DNA of 64,000 nt from Pholis gunnellus (taxonomy: Eukaryota > Chordata > Actinopteri > Perciformes > Pholidae), in NCBI GenBank assembly GCA_910591455.2, contig OU342820.1, positions 3,520,070 through 3,584,069 on the forward strand, read 5' to 3'. Position 1 is the stretch's first letter; each line of letters starts with the position of its first letter. The notes under the pieces were generated by a model that saw only the letters and a program-made list of their open reading frames with translations, was not told the origin of the DNA and made no database searches. Positions 21,801 to 30,730 of the stretch are shown here, piece after piece. The position numbers and the translations under genes were made by a program.

Positions 21801-24800
21801 CTTCAAGCCACCCGTGAGCTCTTGGGTTCCAAGATCCGTCACATTGTTGTGACTCAGGTCCAGCTCTCTCAGATTAGAGTTGACAGAGCTGAGAGCTGAG
21901 CCCAGAGCACAAACTGATGTTATAAAGAGCCTTAAATAAATCAAGCAGACCTGAGAGTTTTTAGGCTGCATTGTGGATCCTTCAAGCCATCCGCGAGCAG
22001 CTGGAGTTGTGGATAGACCTCATTGTAACTCAGGTCCAGCTCTCTCAGATTAGAGGTCGGGGAGCTGAGAGCTGAGGCCAGAGCAACGCAACTTCTCTGA
22101 GAAAGGTTACAGCCACTCAACCTGAGGATGACACAGTCAGAAAGAATGAACAAGGACCTAACAATGTAACATTTACAATATCAAATATGTAAAGTAAGTT
22201 GTGCACCTACAGAGATAGACTGGAGGCTTGAAGCAATGGCAGCAACCTCAGAAGACTTTCCTCTGAACCAGAGAATTTCTTCAGATCAAACACATCCAAC
22301 TTGCTCTCTGATGACAGTAAGATGAAGACCAGAGCCGACCACTGAGCAGGAGACAGTTTGTTTGTGGACAGACATTCTGAACTGAGGTACTGTTGGATTT
22401 CCTCCAACAGAGAATGATCACGCAGCTCATTCAGACAGTGAAACAGGTTGATGCGTCGCTCTGGAGAGGGATTCTTCCTGATCATCTCCTTGACGTACTG
22501 GACTGTGTCCTGATTGCTCTGTAAGCTACTTCCTGATTGATTCAATAGGCCTTGAAGAAGTGCTTGATTGGTCTGCAATGAGAGGCCAACGAGGAAGCGG
22601 AGGAACAAGTCCAGGTGTCCATTTGGACTCTGTAAAGCCTTGTTGACTGCACTCTGGAAGACCTGATTGACTGAAGATTGCCCAGTGATGAGATCAGACT
22701 GTTGGCAGGTTGGTTGTTCTTCTGACAAGACGTTGACACCAGAGTTGACGAAGGACACAATGACATGAAGGGCAGCCAGAAAGTCCTGAAAGCTCAAGTG
22801 GACGAAGCAGAAACGTTTGTCCTGGTTCAGCCCACAGTCCTCCTTAAAGATCTGTGTGAGCACGCTTGAGTACACGGAAGCAGCTTTAATGTCAATGCCA
22901 CACTCTTTAAGATCTGCTTCATAGAAGATCAGGTTGCCTTTTTGCAGCTGCTCAAAAGCCAGTTTTCCCAGAGACACAATCATCTTGCTGGTCTTGGTGT
23001 TCCAGAGTGGATCTGTCTCAGCTCCTTCATGATACTTGACATTTGCCAGTTTGCACTGATCTAATAGAAAATGGATATACATCTCAGTCAAGGTCTTGGG
23101 CAGCTCTTCTCTTTCTGTGGTTTTCAACAAATCCTCCAGAACTGTCGCAGTGATCCAACAGAGGACTGGGATGTGGCACATGATGTGGAGGCTTCGTGAT
23201 GCCTTGATGTGGGTGATGATTCTGCTGGCCAGCTCCTTATTCCTGAATCTCCTTCTGAAGTACTCGTCCTTCTTTGGATCAGTGAACCCTCTCACCTCTG
23301 TCACCATGCCAATGAACCCTGGAGGGATTTGACTGGCTGCCTCGTGTGTTGTGGTCAACCAGAGGCAGGCAGAAGGGAACAGTTTCCCCATGATGAGGTT
23401 TGTCAGCAGCACGTCCACCGAAGCTGAGTCGGTAACATCAGTCAGGATCTCGTTGTTGTGGAAGTCCAAAGGAAGTCGACACTCATCCAGACCATCAAGG
23501 ATGAACACAATCTGGAGTTTATCAAAACCAGATATTCCTGCTTCTTTGGTCTCAGCAAAGAAGTGATGAAGAAGCTCCACCCAGCTGCATTTTTTCTCCT
23601 CAAGCAAATTCAACTCTCGGAAAGTGAATGGAAATATGAACTGGATATTGTTGTTGACTTTGTCTTCGGACCAATCCAGGGCAAACTTCCGTGTCAAGAC
23701 TGTTTTCCCAATGCCTGTTGCTCCTTTTGTCAGTAATGTTCTCACTGATCCATCTTGACCAGATAAGCATTCAAAGAGGTCTTCTATGTTGATAGATGGT
23801 TCCAAATCAACTGTTTTTCTGGATACTGTTGCAGTTTGCCTGACCTCTTGTTCTGTGTCGACCCTCCCAGACTTTTCCTCTGTGATGTAGAGGTCAGTGT
23901 AGATCTCATTCATCAAAATCTGCTTTCCAGATTTTGTGGCTTGCTCAAACAAATGCTGAAACTTCTTCCCCAGGTTGGATTTGACTTTACGCTGGCAATC
24001 AATGAGAGTCTCTGAAGGAATGTGCAAGAGATTTCATTGATTAAAATATGCTATTGTTATTGTAGCAATCCTAACATTTCTAGATAGACATAAACCAGGG
24101 CTCCAGATTGATCTGTAAATGTGACTAAACATTTTCATTGGTCACACTGGTGGACCTGACATTTATCAGGTCTCGCTCTGTGTGTAATTGAGTGAGACTG
24201 CAACCTGTACTCCTCCTCAAGTGCCATCACAACCTTAAATTAAACCAGTAATTCAAAATGAAGACATCTACTGATTTTTTTTTTTATCAAGAAAAGTGCT
24301 GGTGACACGTGCTCTAGAAATCCCAACAGACACCCGACATCATCGGTGGACGTAACCACTCCAGCACCTGTCTCCCCTTTTCCTGGTAAGATGCCAACTG
24401 ACCAGAAATGCCAGATTCATTTCAGAAGTGAAGGTGGCCATGGCCATTTTAACAAGATAGTACTGTGAGCAACAAAGCGTGGTGTGGCATTTTACATATT
24501 TGACTAAATATTGAAAGACTCATTTTTAATTTCTGATGGCAGACTGTCATGCAACCAATTTAATCCTTTAACCCGACATTAACAGATATTTGTGGCCACT
24601 TGGGGGCGGTGCAAACTAGCTGTGAACACAACACTGATGAACAGTATATTCACCTTTTGCTTTGATATTGTGAATCTGTTTGCAAACAGTTGCTCATTGA
24701 TACACTCAGCAGTTATTGATCAACTATAACATCCATTCATGTGTTTCTTATCATCTGACTAAGTCCAATATTCATTCTCCTCCTAGCTCTGCAATACTTG

Positions 24801-26192
24801 GGCCATGTGTATTGACTGGAGGCAGATTGCATTCCCAAACGTTTGTCCTAAAAATGGGTTAGCACATCTTAGCCATGGTCACAGGTGTCATTTATCACAC
24901 TGCAGTTACAGATTTAACTCTGTTTCTATATTTTTATGCATTCATTTATTTTCCTTTTTTTCCCTTTATTGTTTTACTTACCGTTGGATGTTGTTAATCG
25001 CTGCACCAAGTCATTCTTATTGATTAACTTCAAAACCATAATTGTCACCTCGACTGCATTTTTGTCGTAGGTCTCTATGATCTCATCCATTGTGTCCATC
25101 CTGTCCGCATTCCCTAATTGACTCTTTGGGATTGCTGGGAAGCCTCCCAAGAACTCGGCCTGCTGTTGTTTTGTTTTTTCTATTCACTGATAATCAATAA
25201 AATACCAGTGCACAATGGACAGGCAATGGTTTGCATTACTGTGTTAAACAGACCAAACCTATAGGCTGCATCCCATGAAAATATGAACATGCCCACAGCC
25301 TCAAATGTTGGTCTTACGGAAAACATAGCAAGTTAGCTTTTCCAACAGCAAAACAACACCTAAAGCTCGCTGCACAGTAAAGCATTGCAGAGGTAATGTC
25401 GCAATGCAAATACACCATCATACAGTCAGCAATATGTTAACCATTTTTGCATCAGTTGCAAGGGAAATTTTATTTTGCCTCCTGGGCCAAAGTTAATGCT
25501 CACTTTTGGGCTAACTTTACTTTACCCAGTAGTTGGGAAGCAAGACACAGGAACTTATGGTTCTCAGCATATATTCATAAACAAACTGAAACCTACACTG
25601 TATATATATGACCACAAGACAACTTTACTGCTCATTTCTTCTCTGCTCTGATCTCAAACACCTGTCTACTTGTGTACGTCTTTATCAGGTCCCTCGGGTG
25701 TTGTTCTCGCACAAAGTAGGAACTTTACATGGTGGATGTCTGGCAGCACAGAGCAGTAAGGAAGCAGTACGACACACCATTTTACGGTCGGTGCCAGTGG
25801 CACATCTTTGCCATGGTCACAGGTGTAATTCATCACACTGCAGTAACACATCTAACTCTGTTTCTATCTGTTTGTGCATTTCTTTATCTTCTTTTTTTCC
25901 CTTTATTGTTTTACTTACCTTTGGATGTTGAGATGATGTTTGATAATCGCTGCACCAAGTCATTCTTTTTCATCAACTTCAAAACCATAATGGTAACCTC
26001 AACTGTATTTTTGTCGTAGGTCTCTACGATCTCATCCACTGTGTCCATCCTGTCCGCATTCCCTAATTGACTCTTTGGGATTGCTGGGAAGCCTCCCAAG
26101 ACCTCGGCATCCTGCAGGAACCATTTGAACTTTTTGAAGTCTTCATCTGCCAAATCCTCCAATGTTGCCAGCAGCTCTTCACGTCTTGCCAT
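15288..26192 (-). CDS. NLR immune receptor, PYD-FISNA-NACHT-LRR-PRY/SPRY (fish NLRC3-like/NLRP-like)
   Basis: Ten exons join in one frame: 26192-25919, 24011-22211, 22121-21951, 21004-20831, 20664-20491, 19312-19139, 18988-18815, 18639-18466, 18179-18133 and 15883-15288, giving 3759 bp (1252 residues). Domains in order are pyrin (1-91), FISNA (about 95-165), NACHT with Walker A GATGIGKT (188-195) and Walker B IVFILDGLDE (259-268), winged-helix end CFVHLSFQDFLAAL, six LRR exons (about 692-1039), a linker exon, and PRY/SPRY (about 1055-1252). This is the layout of the expanded fish-specific NLR group. Such proteins are cytosolic, and the pyrin domain usually recruits ASC for inflammasome assembly. 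The ligand is unknown. The ATG in AAACCATGGC was chosen because a splice acceptor (TATTTCAG) lies 12 bp upstream. A non-coding first exon farther 5' is implied but not located. Oddities are an altered sensor-1 segment and a relic LRR exon at 21778-21910. Confidence 0.88.
16680..17013 (+). mobile_element. 3' end of a non-LTR element with TTCTGA tail
   Basis: The stretch ends CAAATTCCTTGTATGTGG, then GGCAAATAAACGG and a repeated TTCTGATTCTGATTC tail. This is the usual 3' end of a common fish LINE family. The upstream part is non-coding 3' flank with no open frame. Confidence 0.6.
17810..18010 (+). repeat. Dispersed repeat, copy A (partner at 54240-54510)
   Basis: It shares with the distant copy GGCGGTCCCTGTGG or its variant, CCAGAGTCCCTTTAGAA, CCTCTCATTTT, and a 3' block GAGTCTGAGCTGAAGGAGTT. 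It has an open frame over the last block (EDPLESELKEFLVNLY) in both copies. The element class is not recognised. Confidence 0.6.
18133..18179 (-). CDS. NLR 47-bp linker exon before PRY/SPRY
   Basis: It lies between TTGTTTCAG and T|GTAAGT. It reads VDHGGVQRLTSGLRK, matching the family's VDHGG...GLRK linker. It takes phase 2 from the last LRR exon and leaves phase 1. The first PRY codon then becomes TAC (Tyr), giving the expected YACELTLDP. Without this exon the LRR-to-SPRY junction would hit a stop, so its presence is required. Confidence 0.88.
18466..18639 (-). CDS. NLR LRR exon 6 (last)
   Basis: It is 174 bp, acceptor ATGTTTGCAG, donor CTAAA|GTATGG. It reads LSGCQVTEEGCASLASAL and LRELDLSYNHPGDAGVTL, then DDPQWRLETLK. 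The DPQWRL ending is the usual form of the last LRR before the linker and SPRY exons in this family. Confidence 0.9.
18815..18988 (-). CDS. NLR LRR exon 5
   Basis: It is 174 bp, acceptor TTGTATCCAG, donor CTCAG|GTTAGA. It reads LSQCEMSERSCEALASAL and LKKLDLNNNDLQDSGVKL. Confidence 0.9.
19139..19312 (-). CDS. NLR LRR exon 4
   Basis: It is 174 bp, acceptor CTTCTTCAG, donor CTCAG|GTCAGC. It reads LRACNLSEKSCETLASVL and LKELDLSNNNLKDPGVKV. Confidence 0.9.
20491..20664 (-). CDS. NLR LRR exon 3 (divergent)
   Basis: It is 174 bp, acceptor TATTTCTAG. It reads LIGCALTWNSCDDVGSFL and then LRQLDLSMNNLQDSGV. The ALASAL core of the other copies is replaced by VGSFLSSK, making this the most diverged of the intact LRR exons. 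The frame is intact. Confidence 0.88.
20831..21004 (-). CDS. NLR LRR exon 2
   Basis: It is 174 bp, acceptor TTCTACAG. It reads LSKCELQSMSCKALSSVL and then LKELDLNNNDLNDEG. The donor is CTCAG|GTCAGC. The ribonuclease-inhibitor type repeat, with an LDLNNN core, is clear. Confidence 0.9.
21778..21910 (-). pseudogene. Truncated LRR exon relic
   Basis: It carries the 3' three-quarters of an LRR exon (CALGSALSSVNSNLREL, DLSHNNVTDLGT, ETLR) and a normal donor, but no 5' part. The 30-40 bases between it and the previous exon's donor are the start of a downstream intron (GGTCTGCTTG...ACATCAGTTT). The same intron start follows the relic itself. The switch lies between 21911 and 21910. Splicing from LRR exon 1 into it would need an intron of about 20 bases, so it is probably skipped. 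Confidence 0.8.
21951..22121 (-). CDS. NLR LRR exon 1
   Basis: It is 171 bp in phase 1-in, 2-out. It reads LSGCNLSQRSCVALASAL and later LRELDLSYNEV. It is three bases shorter than its 174-bp sisters, with the loss in the NDLQDSG-type segment (here NEVYPQLQLLADGL). The donor is CTCAG|GTCTGC. Confidence 0.88.
22211..24011 (-). CDS. NLR exon: FISNA, NACHT and winged-helix regions
   Basis: It is 1801 bp, starting after TTCCTTCAG and ending TCTCT|GTAGGT. The FISNA part reads NLGKKFQHLFE and NEIYTDLYITE. The NACHT ATPase core follows, with Walker A at residues 188-195 and LDGLDECR as extended Walker B. The sensor-1 region reads LWLTTTHEAASQIP, where related fish proteins as I recall them have a TTRP-type motif, so the usual arginine is absent. 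Later blocks (HIMCHIPVLCWITATVL, FVHLSFQDFLAALHV) are family-typical. The last codon joins the first LRR exon to read LLSGCNLS. The P-loop has Thr where Ala is commoner (GATGIGKT), but the key Gly, Lys and Thr remain. Confidence 0.9.
24012..25918. other. NLR intron between PYD and NACHT exons
   Basis: Besides the partial PYD copy (24860-25155), it holds what look like ordinary dispersed repeats around 24095-24640. No acceptor/donor pair with a coherent extra exon was found, and the phases of the flanking exons already match. Confidence 0.5.
24860..25155 (-). pseudogene. Partial duplicate of the PYD exon with its 3' intron flank
   Basis: This segment aligns with about 25795-26115: first the intron flank (CCATGGTCACAGGTGT, TTTCCCTTTATTGTTTTACTTACC), then the 3' half of the PYD exon. 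The readable residues correspond to the part from GGFPAIPKSQL to the domain end. A donor AACG|GTAAGT is kept. The N-terminal half, start codon and acceptor are missing beyond 25155. It lies in the intron between PYD and NACHT exons, so it is a dead exon made by local duplication. Confidence 0.85.
25919..26192 (-). CDS. NLR exon: pyrin domain (PYD)
   Basis: It encodes 91 residues starting MARREELLATLEDLADEDF. The hydrophobic and charged helix pattern is that of a pyrin domain, with KKFKWFLQDAE, GGFPAIPKSQL and ADRMDTVDEIVETY in the usual fish order. The donor AAAG|GTAAGT leaves phase 1, which matches the next exon exactly. The domain mediates homotypic contact, most likely with ASC. A partial copy of this exon lies downstream in the same intron. 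Confidence 0.9.
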
Positions 26193-26564
26193 GGTTTCTT
26201 CTTGCTGAAATACCATTACACCCATAGAAATAGAATTGGATTTAAACAGGCATTGTTTCTATTGTCTTTTGACTTCACAGAAAATGGCCAATGTTGGAGC
26301 ATTAGACCCAGCGCTGCCACTGGCCACCAGCCCGCTGTTTGTCTCATTTTCTGTAACCAGTGTAGCTAGCAAGCCAGGTGCCAGCTAGTTAGCTAGCTTG
26401 CTAATTCCACCATGCTTTAATGCTACAATGTTGTTACTCATCTGGCAATAGCAATGTGCTTTCCTGCGCTGTGACAAGAGTGTGTGGATGGAGCATTAAA
26501 TTGTACTTAATTTTACTTAAAATTTTACTCATTTACACTTCATGAAGGTACTCGACTGTTGGCG

Positions 26565-26740
26565 ACTGTGGCTCAGTGGGTTGTCCTTCAATAAATGGAT
26601 CCCCAGCTCCGCTGGTCCATGTCGATGTGTCCCTGGGCAAGACACTGAACCCCAAATTGCTCCCCCAGCTGTGCCTACGGTGTGTGAATGTTGTATGAAT
26701 GTTAGTTAGCCGCCGCTCTGACCATCCTGCCACGTTGATT
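26565..26740 (+). mobile_element. SINE-like element
   Basis: It starts GGCGACTGTGGCTCAGTGGG, has GATCCCCAGCTCC as a B-box-like part, then CATGTCGATGTGTCCCTGGG, CAAGACACTGAACCCC and a tail with GTGTGTGAATG. It is the same family as 1262-1490 in opposite orientation. It lies about 370 bp upstream of the NLR start codon. Confidence 0.7.
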
Positions 26741-28879
26741 GGAGTGGAATCTCTGTTCTACTCCAATTCTATTTTCATGATTCCACCTTGGTCACAATTT
26801 ACAGTCAGGGTGCTTTCAATAACATCAATTAATATAGTAATAAGTATGTTATGTAGTATTTAACAGTTTGTGAATGTGTTGGTTATAACACTACAAGTAT
26901 TACAGTGCTACAAGTTTGGCACACAAGGCAACACATAATGTAATAATCATTACATAATATAATCTAAAATGTATTCATGATTTGTGTAATTGTTAAAGGG
27001 GCAGTCCAGTGGTTTAGTGCCTTACCTCCATAATGTTGGGAGTCTCATAAGCGACAGATTTAAGTGGTCAAGATCAGAGCATGTTCTAACTTTTCTATGG
27101 GTGAAGCTCTAAAACACTAGGGGGTGAATTTCCCATAATGCAACTTATATTGTTTTTCAGTAGACCATAGAGCAACAGAAGACTGAAGTTCCCATTTAAG
27201 TGGAATGAATAATGTTTTTTAATTATGTAAATTGTATAGTTAAAAAGCTAGTTATACAATAAGTTCATTGGTTCTCAGTTAACCCACTTAAGATAAAGCT
27301 GACTATATTTTTAGAAATAATTATCCTCTCACACTTATGATGTATTTTTTAAGCCTGAACTTACATTACATATATACTTAATACACGGAATATTGACTGA
27401 GTGGACTTAAGTATTGAATACTGACCACCTGCAGGCTTGAATGGTGGCTCTGAAAAGCTTGCTCCTTTGTGGTGGATCAAACACTGGAAGCATAGAAACA
27501 GCAACATAGAACAACTTTTATTATTATCATGCTCATTTTTCAAGTTCATATACTTATATTTTGGGTTTCTCCTAGAACATGTTTACATGCTTAAATGTTC
27601 AAAAAACATTATTCTTCTAATATTGTCGATCTGAAAAGAACTGTATTAACCCCGTCTGAAACGCTCTTTTTTAATGCCCGTCTCTTTCAGACCCCCTCAC
27701 GAATAAGCCCAGTCTACTCGAATTGGCTTGCGACAAAAATAAGGTGCACCTTTGCAATGGTAGTTTAGCTAATTAACGATGCACATGACATAAGATGGCA
27801 AGCTAAACCTGAATGGCTTGTTGAATCACATGTTTTCTGATCTGGGCAGCCCATAAAAAAATTACTGGGTTGACTTATTTCACAATTTGTGGGTTGGAAG
27901 GCACGCTGGATACCCAAATAGATGTGCACAAGCAATGAAAGAGTTTTTTTTATCATATGTCCCCTTTAAGTATTCAAATATATATATATATATATCTTTT
28001 AATATGAATGATCAAATCATTAAATTCTTATGAGTGTCAATACATATCTACATTCTACATGCTAATGTTACCCACATTATCCACTGTGAACACAAAATCA
28101 GCTTGAAATATGTTTCAAGAAATAAACCCAGAGTATTGAATTAGTTTAAAAAAATACAATTAGCTGTAAATTGTTGTGCACAATACCTTTTCATGTTGTT
28201 TGATTGGAAAACGTCTAGAGAGAGAAAAAGAGAGTAGAGTTGATCTCAACCTCATAGGGGCCAAAAAGAGAAGAAGAACAAGACATTTTCATCAGCGTAG
28301 ACAACATTCACCTACCTACATAAACAAATATGTTGCTCTTGTCTGAAGGCCACACCCTGGACTCCAGTTACAATACCACTGACTCCAAGCACCATTAGGA
28401 ACAACATGGACTGTGCTTATTTCTCAGTTTACACATCCTTGATTCCTTTCCCGCCTGTTCTCCTTGCATCTTAGTCCCTTATATCTGAGGAGGTGAGGAG
28501 GAGACGCGAGAAGAGGAGTTTTTAAAGTTAAAACCAAACCAACAAAACAATTTTAAGTATAAAGTTGGTACAGGAAATGTTGCCTCTGGTGGTCCTTAGC
28601 CCCATCACATGTCAGGTTTTATCCCTTAACTAAGTAACAGTAGCTCCTCATGAACCCAGAGAAAGGTGTACTTACCAGGCGGCAACCTCCGGGTCTGAAA
28701 AGTGAAGCCAATGCGGAAGTGTGTATGTTCTAAAGATTATCCTGCAGCAGACAAACCAGTTCCACATCATTCTGTGCTACTTCTTTTTCAAACTTTTAAA
28801 AAATATTTTTAATTGGTGTACATAAAGACATTAAGACATTAATAGGTGCCGTTTTAACCAAACCTCACGTTGCATTGCA
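26741..28879. other. Non-coding region upstream of the NLR gene
   Basis: The NLR promoter and untranslated first exon should lie in or near here, but no core promoter could be fixed. An AT-rich dinucleotide run is at 27977-27995. A diverged repeat copy at 28600-28830 matches 13960-14130. No gene is seen. Confidence 0.45.
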
Positions 28880-29560
28880 TTGGGCTTCTTGCAGCATGGC
28901 CAGGACGTAGTCGGCATTGCTCCTCTTGGATCGGAGCCTCCTTTCCAGCACCCTGGAATAAACTTTCCCGGGGAGGCCGAGCAGTGTGATACCACAATAA
29001 TTGGAGCACACTCTCCGGTCCCCCTTTTAAGAATGGGAACCGCCACCCCGGTCTACCACTCCACAGGCACTGTCCCCGACTTCCACGCAACTCTTAAGAG
29101 GCGTGCCAGCCAAGACAGCCCAACAATGTCCAGAGCGTTCAGCATCTCAGGACGAATCACATCCGCCCCTCGCGCCTTGCCACTGACGAGCTTTTTGACC
29201 ACCTCAACAACCTCTGCCAGGAATATCGATGAGTCTTTCCCTGAATCTTCAAACTCTACCTCCTCCACGGAGGACGTGTTGGATGGGTTCAGGAGTTCCT
29301 CAAAATGTTCTTCCCACTGCTGACAATTTCCCCAGTCCGGGTCTGTAGTTCTCCTTCCCCGCTGAACAGAGCCTGAGCCAAGCCCTGCTTTCCCTTTCTG
29401 TGTCGTTTCACGGTTTGCCAGAACTTTTGCTCAACTGGTATCCCGCCTGCTGTCTCCGGAGACATCTGGGCCAGCCATGCTCAGAAGGCCTTGTTCTTCA
29501 GATTGACGGCCTCCTTCACCGCTGGTGAACTGCCCCAATGCTTGAACATGGTGTTTGTTA
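28880..29560 (-). mobile_element. LINE reverse-transcriptase fragment, minus strand
   Basis: Minus-strand frames give VEFEDSGKDSSIFLAEVVEV, KLVSGKARGADVIRPEML and IVGLSWLARLLRVAWKSG. These are the family's fingers-region motifs. The next block (a KKGGPESV-type segment and RPGHAARSPMQ) is in shifted frames. It is a dead copy of the family also seen at 1-420. It abuts a piece of the same kind of element in the opposite orientation. Confidence 0.85.
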
Positions 29561-29629
29561 TGGCCAATCCATGAATAGCAGAGAAGTCTAACAACAAAGC
29601 ACTACTCGGGTTCAGATCCTCCCGAACGG

Positions 29630-29860
29630 CCATTCATCGTTACCCACATGAGCACATGTGTTTTGTGGACTTGGAGAAGGCCTACAAACGTGTTGCTCAA
29701 GGAGTCCTGTACGAGGTACCTCGGTCTTTGCTACGAGCCATCCGGTCTTTGTATGACCAAAGTGAGAGCTAGGTACTCGGCACAAAGTCAAACACGTTCC
29801 AGTGCGCGTTGTCCTCCGCAAGGGTGTCCTTTGTCACCAATCCTGGATTTTAAGGAACAG
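29630..29860 (+). mobile_element. LINE reverse-transcriptase fragment, plus strand (catalytic palm region)
   Basis: The plus strand reads HEHMCFVDLEKAYKRV, then LLRAIRSLYDQSES with a stop, then LGTKSNT. This is the VDLEKAYDRV palm block of the same type of polymerase. It lies in opposite orientation to 28880-29560, so two insertions or an inversion are involved. It is cut at about 29860. Confidence 0.8.
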
Positions 29861-30515
29861 CCGGTTTGGGAACCTCGGAATTAAATCCCTGATTTTGAAA
29901 AAGTCTGTTGGCAACTTTAGAACATGTCCTTTAGCACTTAGTGGGGCAGATTGCAGCCGAGTGTGAGATTGAAAAAAAAAAAAAGTTAAGTTAAGACTTG
30001 ATAATAAAAATATCCCGAAAATCGAGATTATGAGATAGTAAGTCGAAGTTATGAGATAGAAAGTCAAAATTATAACACAACAGTCATAGAAGCAGCTCTT
30101 TGGCTGGTTACTCTACATTTGAAATGGAAATGTATTGAGTACATTGAAGACTACTTTAAACGTGGCTTTACAACAGATGAAATACTTCACGTAGGATTGT
30201 GGAATTGAAAGGATTTTAAGCTTTGAACAAAGTTATTGTAATAACTTGTTTGATATATGTCTTTGCCATTTTCTTTAAAAGTTTGATAGAGTAATGTGGG
30301 TTTCTTAATTAAAAGGATTTTTTATAATAACAGAAATGTGCATAAATATATTTTTACACTTGAATAAACAATAATCAAATGCAGAGACCGTTATTTACCA
30401 ATATGTTAGGAGTAGTTACATTTACACAGTCTTACAGTTACAACCGGCCCTTTGAGGGCGACCGTAATGCTGATGTGGCCCAGAGTGAAGATGAGTTTGA
30501 GACCCCTGCTTTAGA
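29861..30515. mobile_element. Repeat sequence interrupting the LINE remains
   Basis: The right border carries GATGAGTTTGAGACCCCTGC, a sequence typical of the end of dispersed fish DNA repeats (inverse AGGGGTCTCAAACTC). The left border is not clear. LINE sequence resumes directly after it, which suggests insertion combined with loss of the LINE's middle. Confidence 0.45.
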
Positions 30516-30730
30516 GGTTATCTGGACATGTCCAACTGGTAAGAGGCCCTGAGGTAGAACAAGAAAACACTGGAGAGATCACATAACTCATCTGGCCCGG
30601 GAACACCTCGGGGTCCCCCAGGAAGAGCTGGAAAGAATTGCTGGCGAGAGGGACGTCTGGAATACCCTCCTAAACCTGCTGCCACAGCGACCAGACCCCG
30701 GATAAGCTGAGGTTAATGAATGGATGGAAG
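30516..30730 (+). mobile_element. LINE 3' terminal fragment, plus strand
   Basis: It reads VIWTCPTGKRP, GRTRKHWRDHITHLA, EHLGVPQEELERIAGE and LPQRPDPG before a stop. A short GAATGGATGG tail follows. This is the C-terminal end and tail of the same LINE type as the 29630-29860 piece. Confidence 0.8.

Noticed and set aside
22533..22770. Frames overlapping the NACHT exon on both strands
   Set aside because: Shadows of the long NACHT reading frame.
25911..26225. Start of the NLR at the upstream in-frame ATG (26225)
   Set aside because: A TATTTCAG acceptor lies between it and the ATG at 26192, which has a stronger context and begins the family-typical MARREELL.
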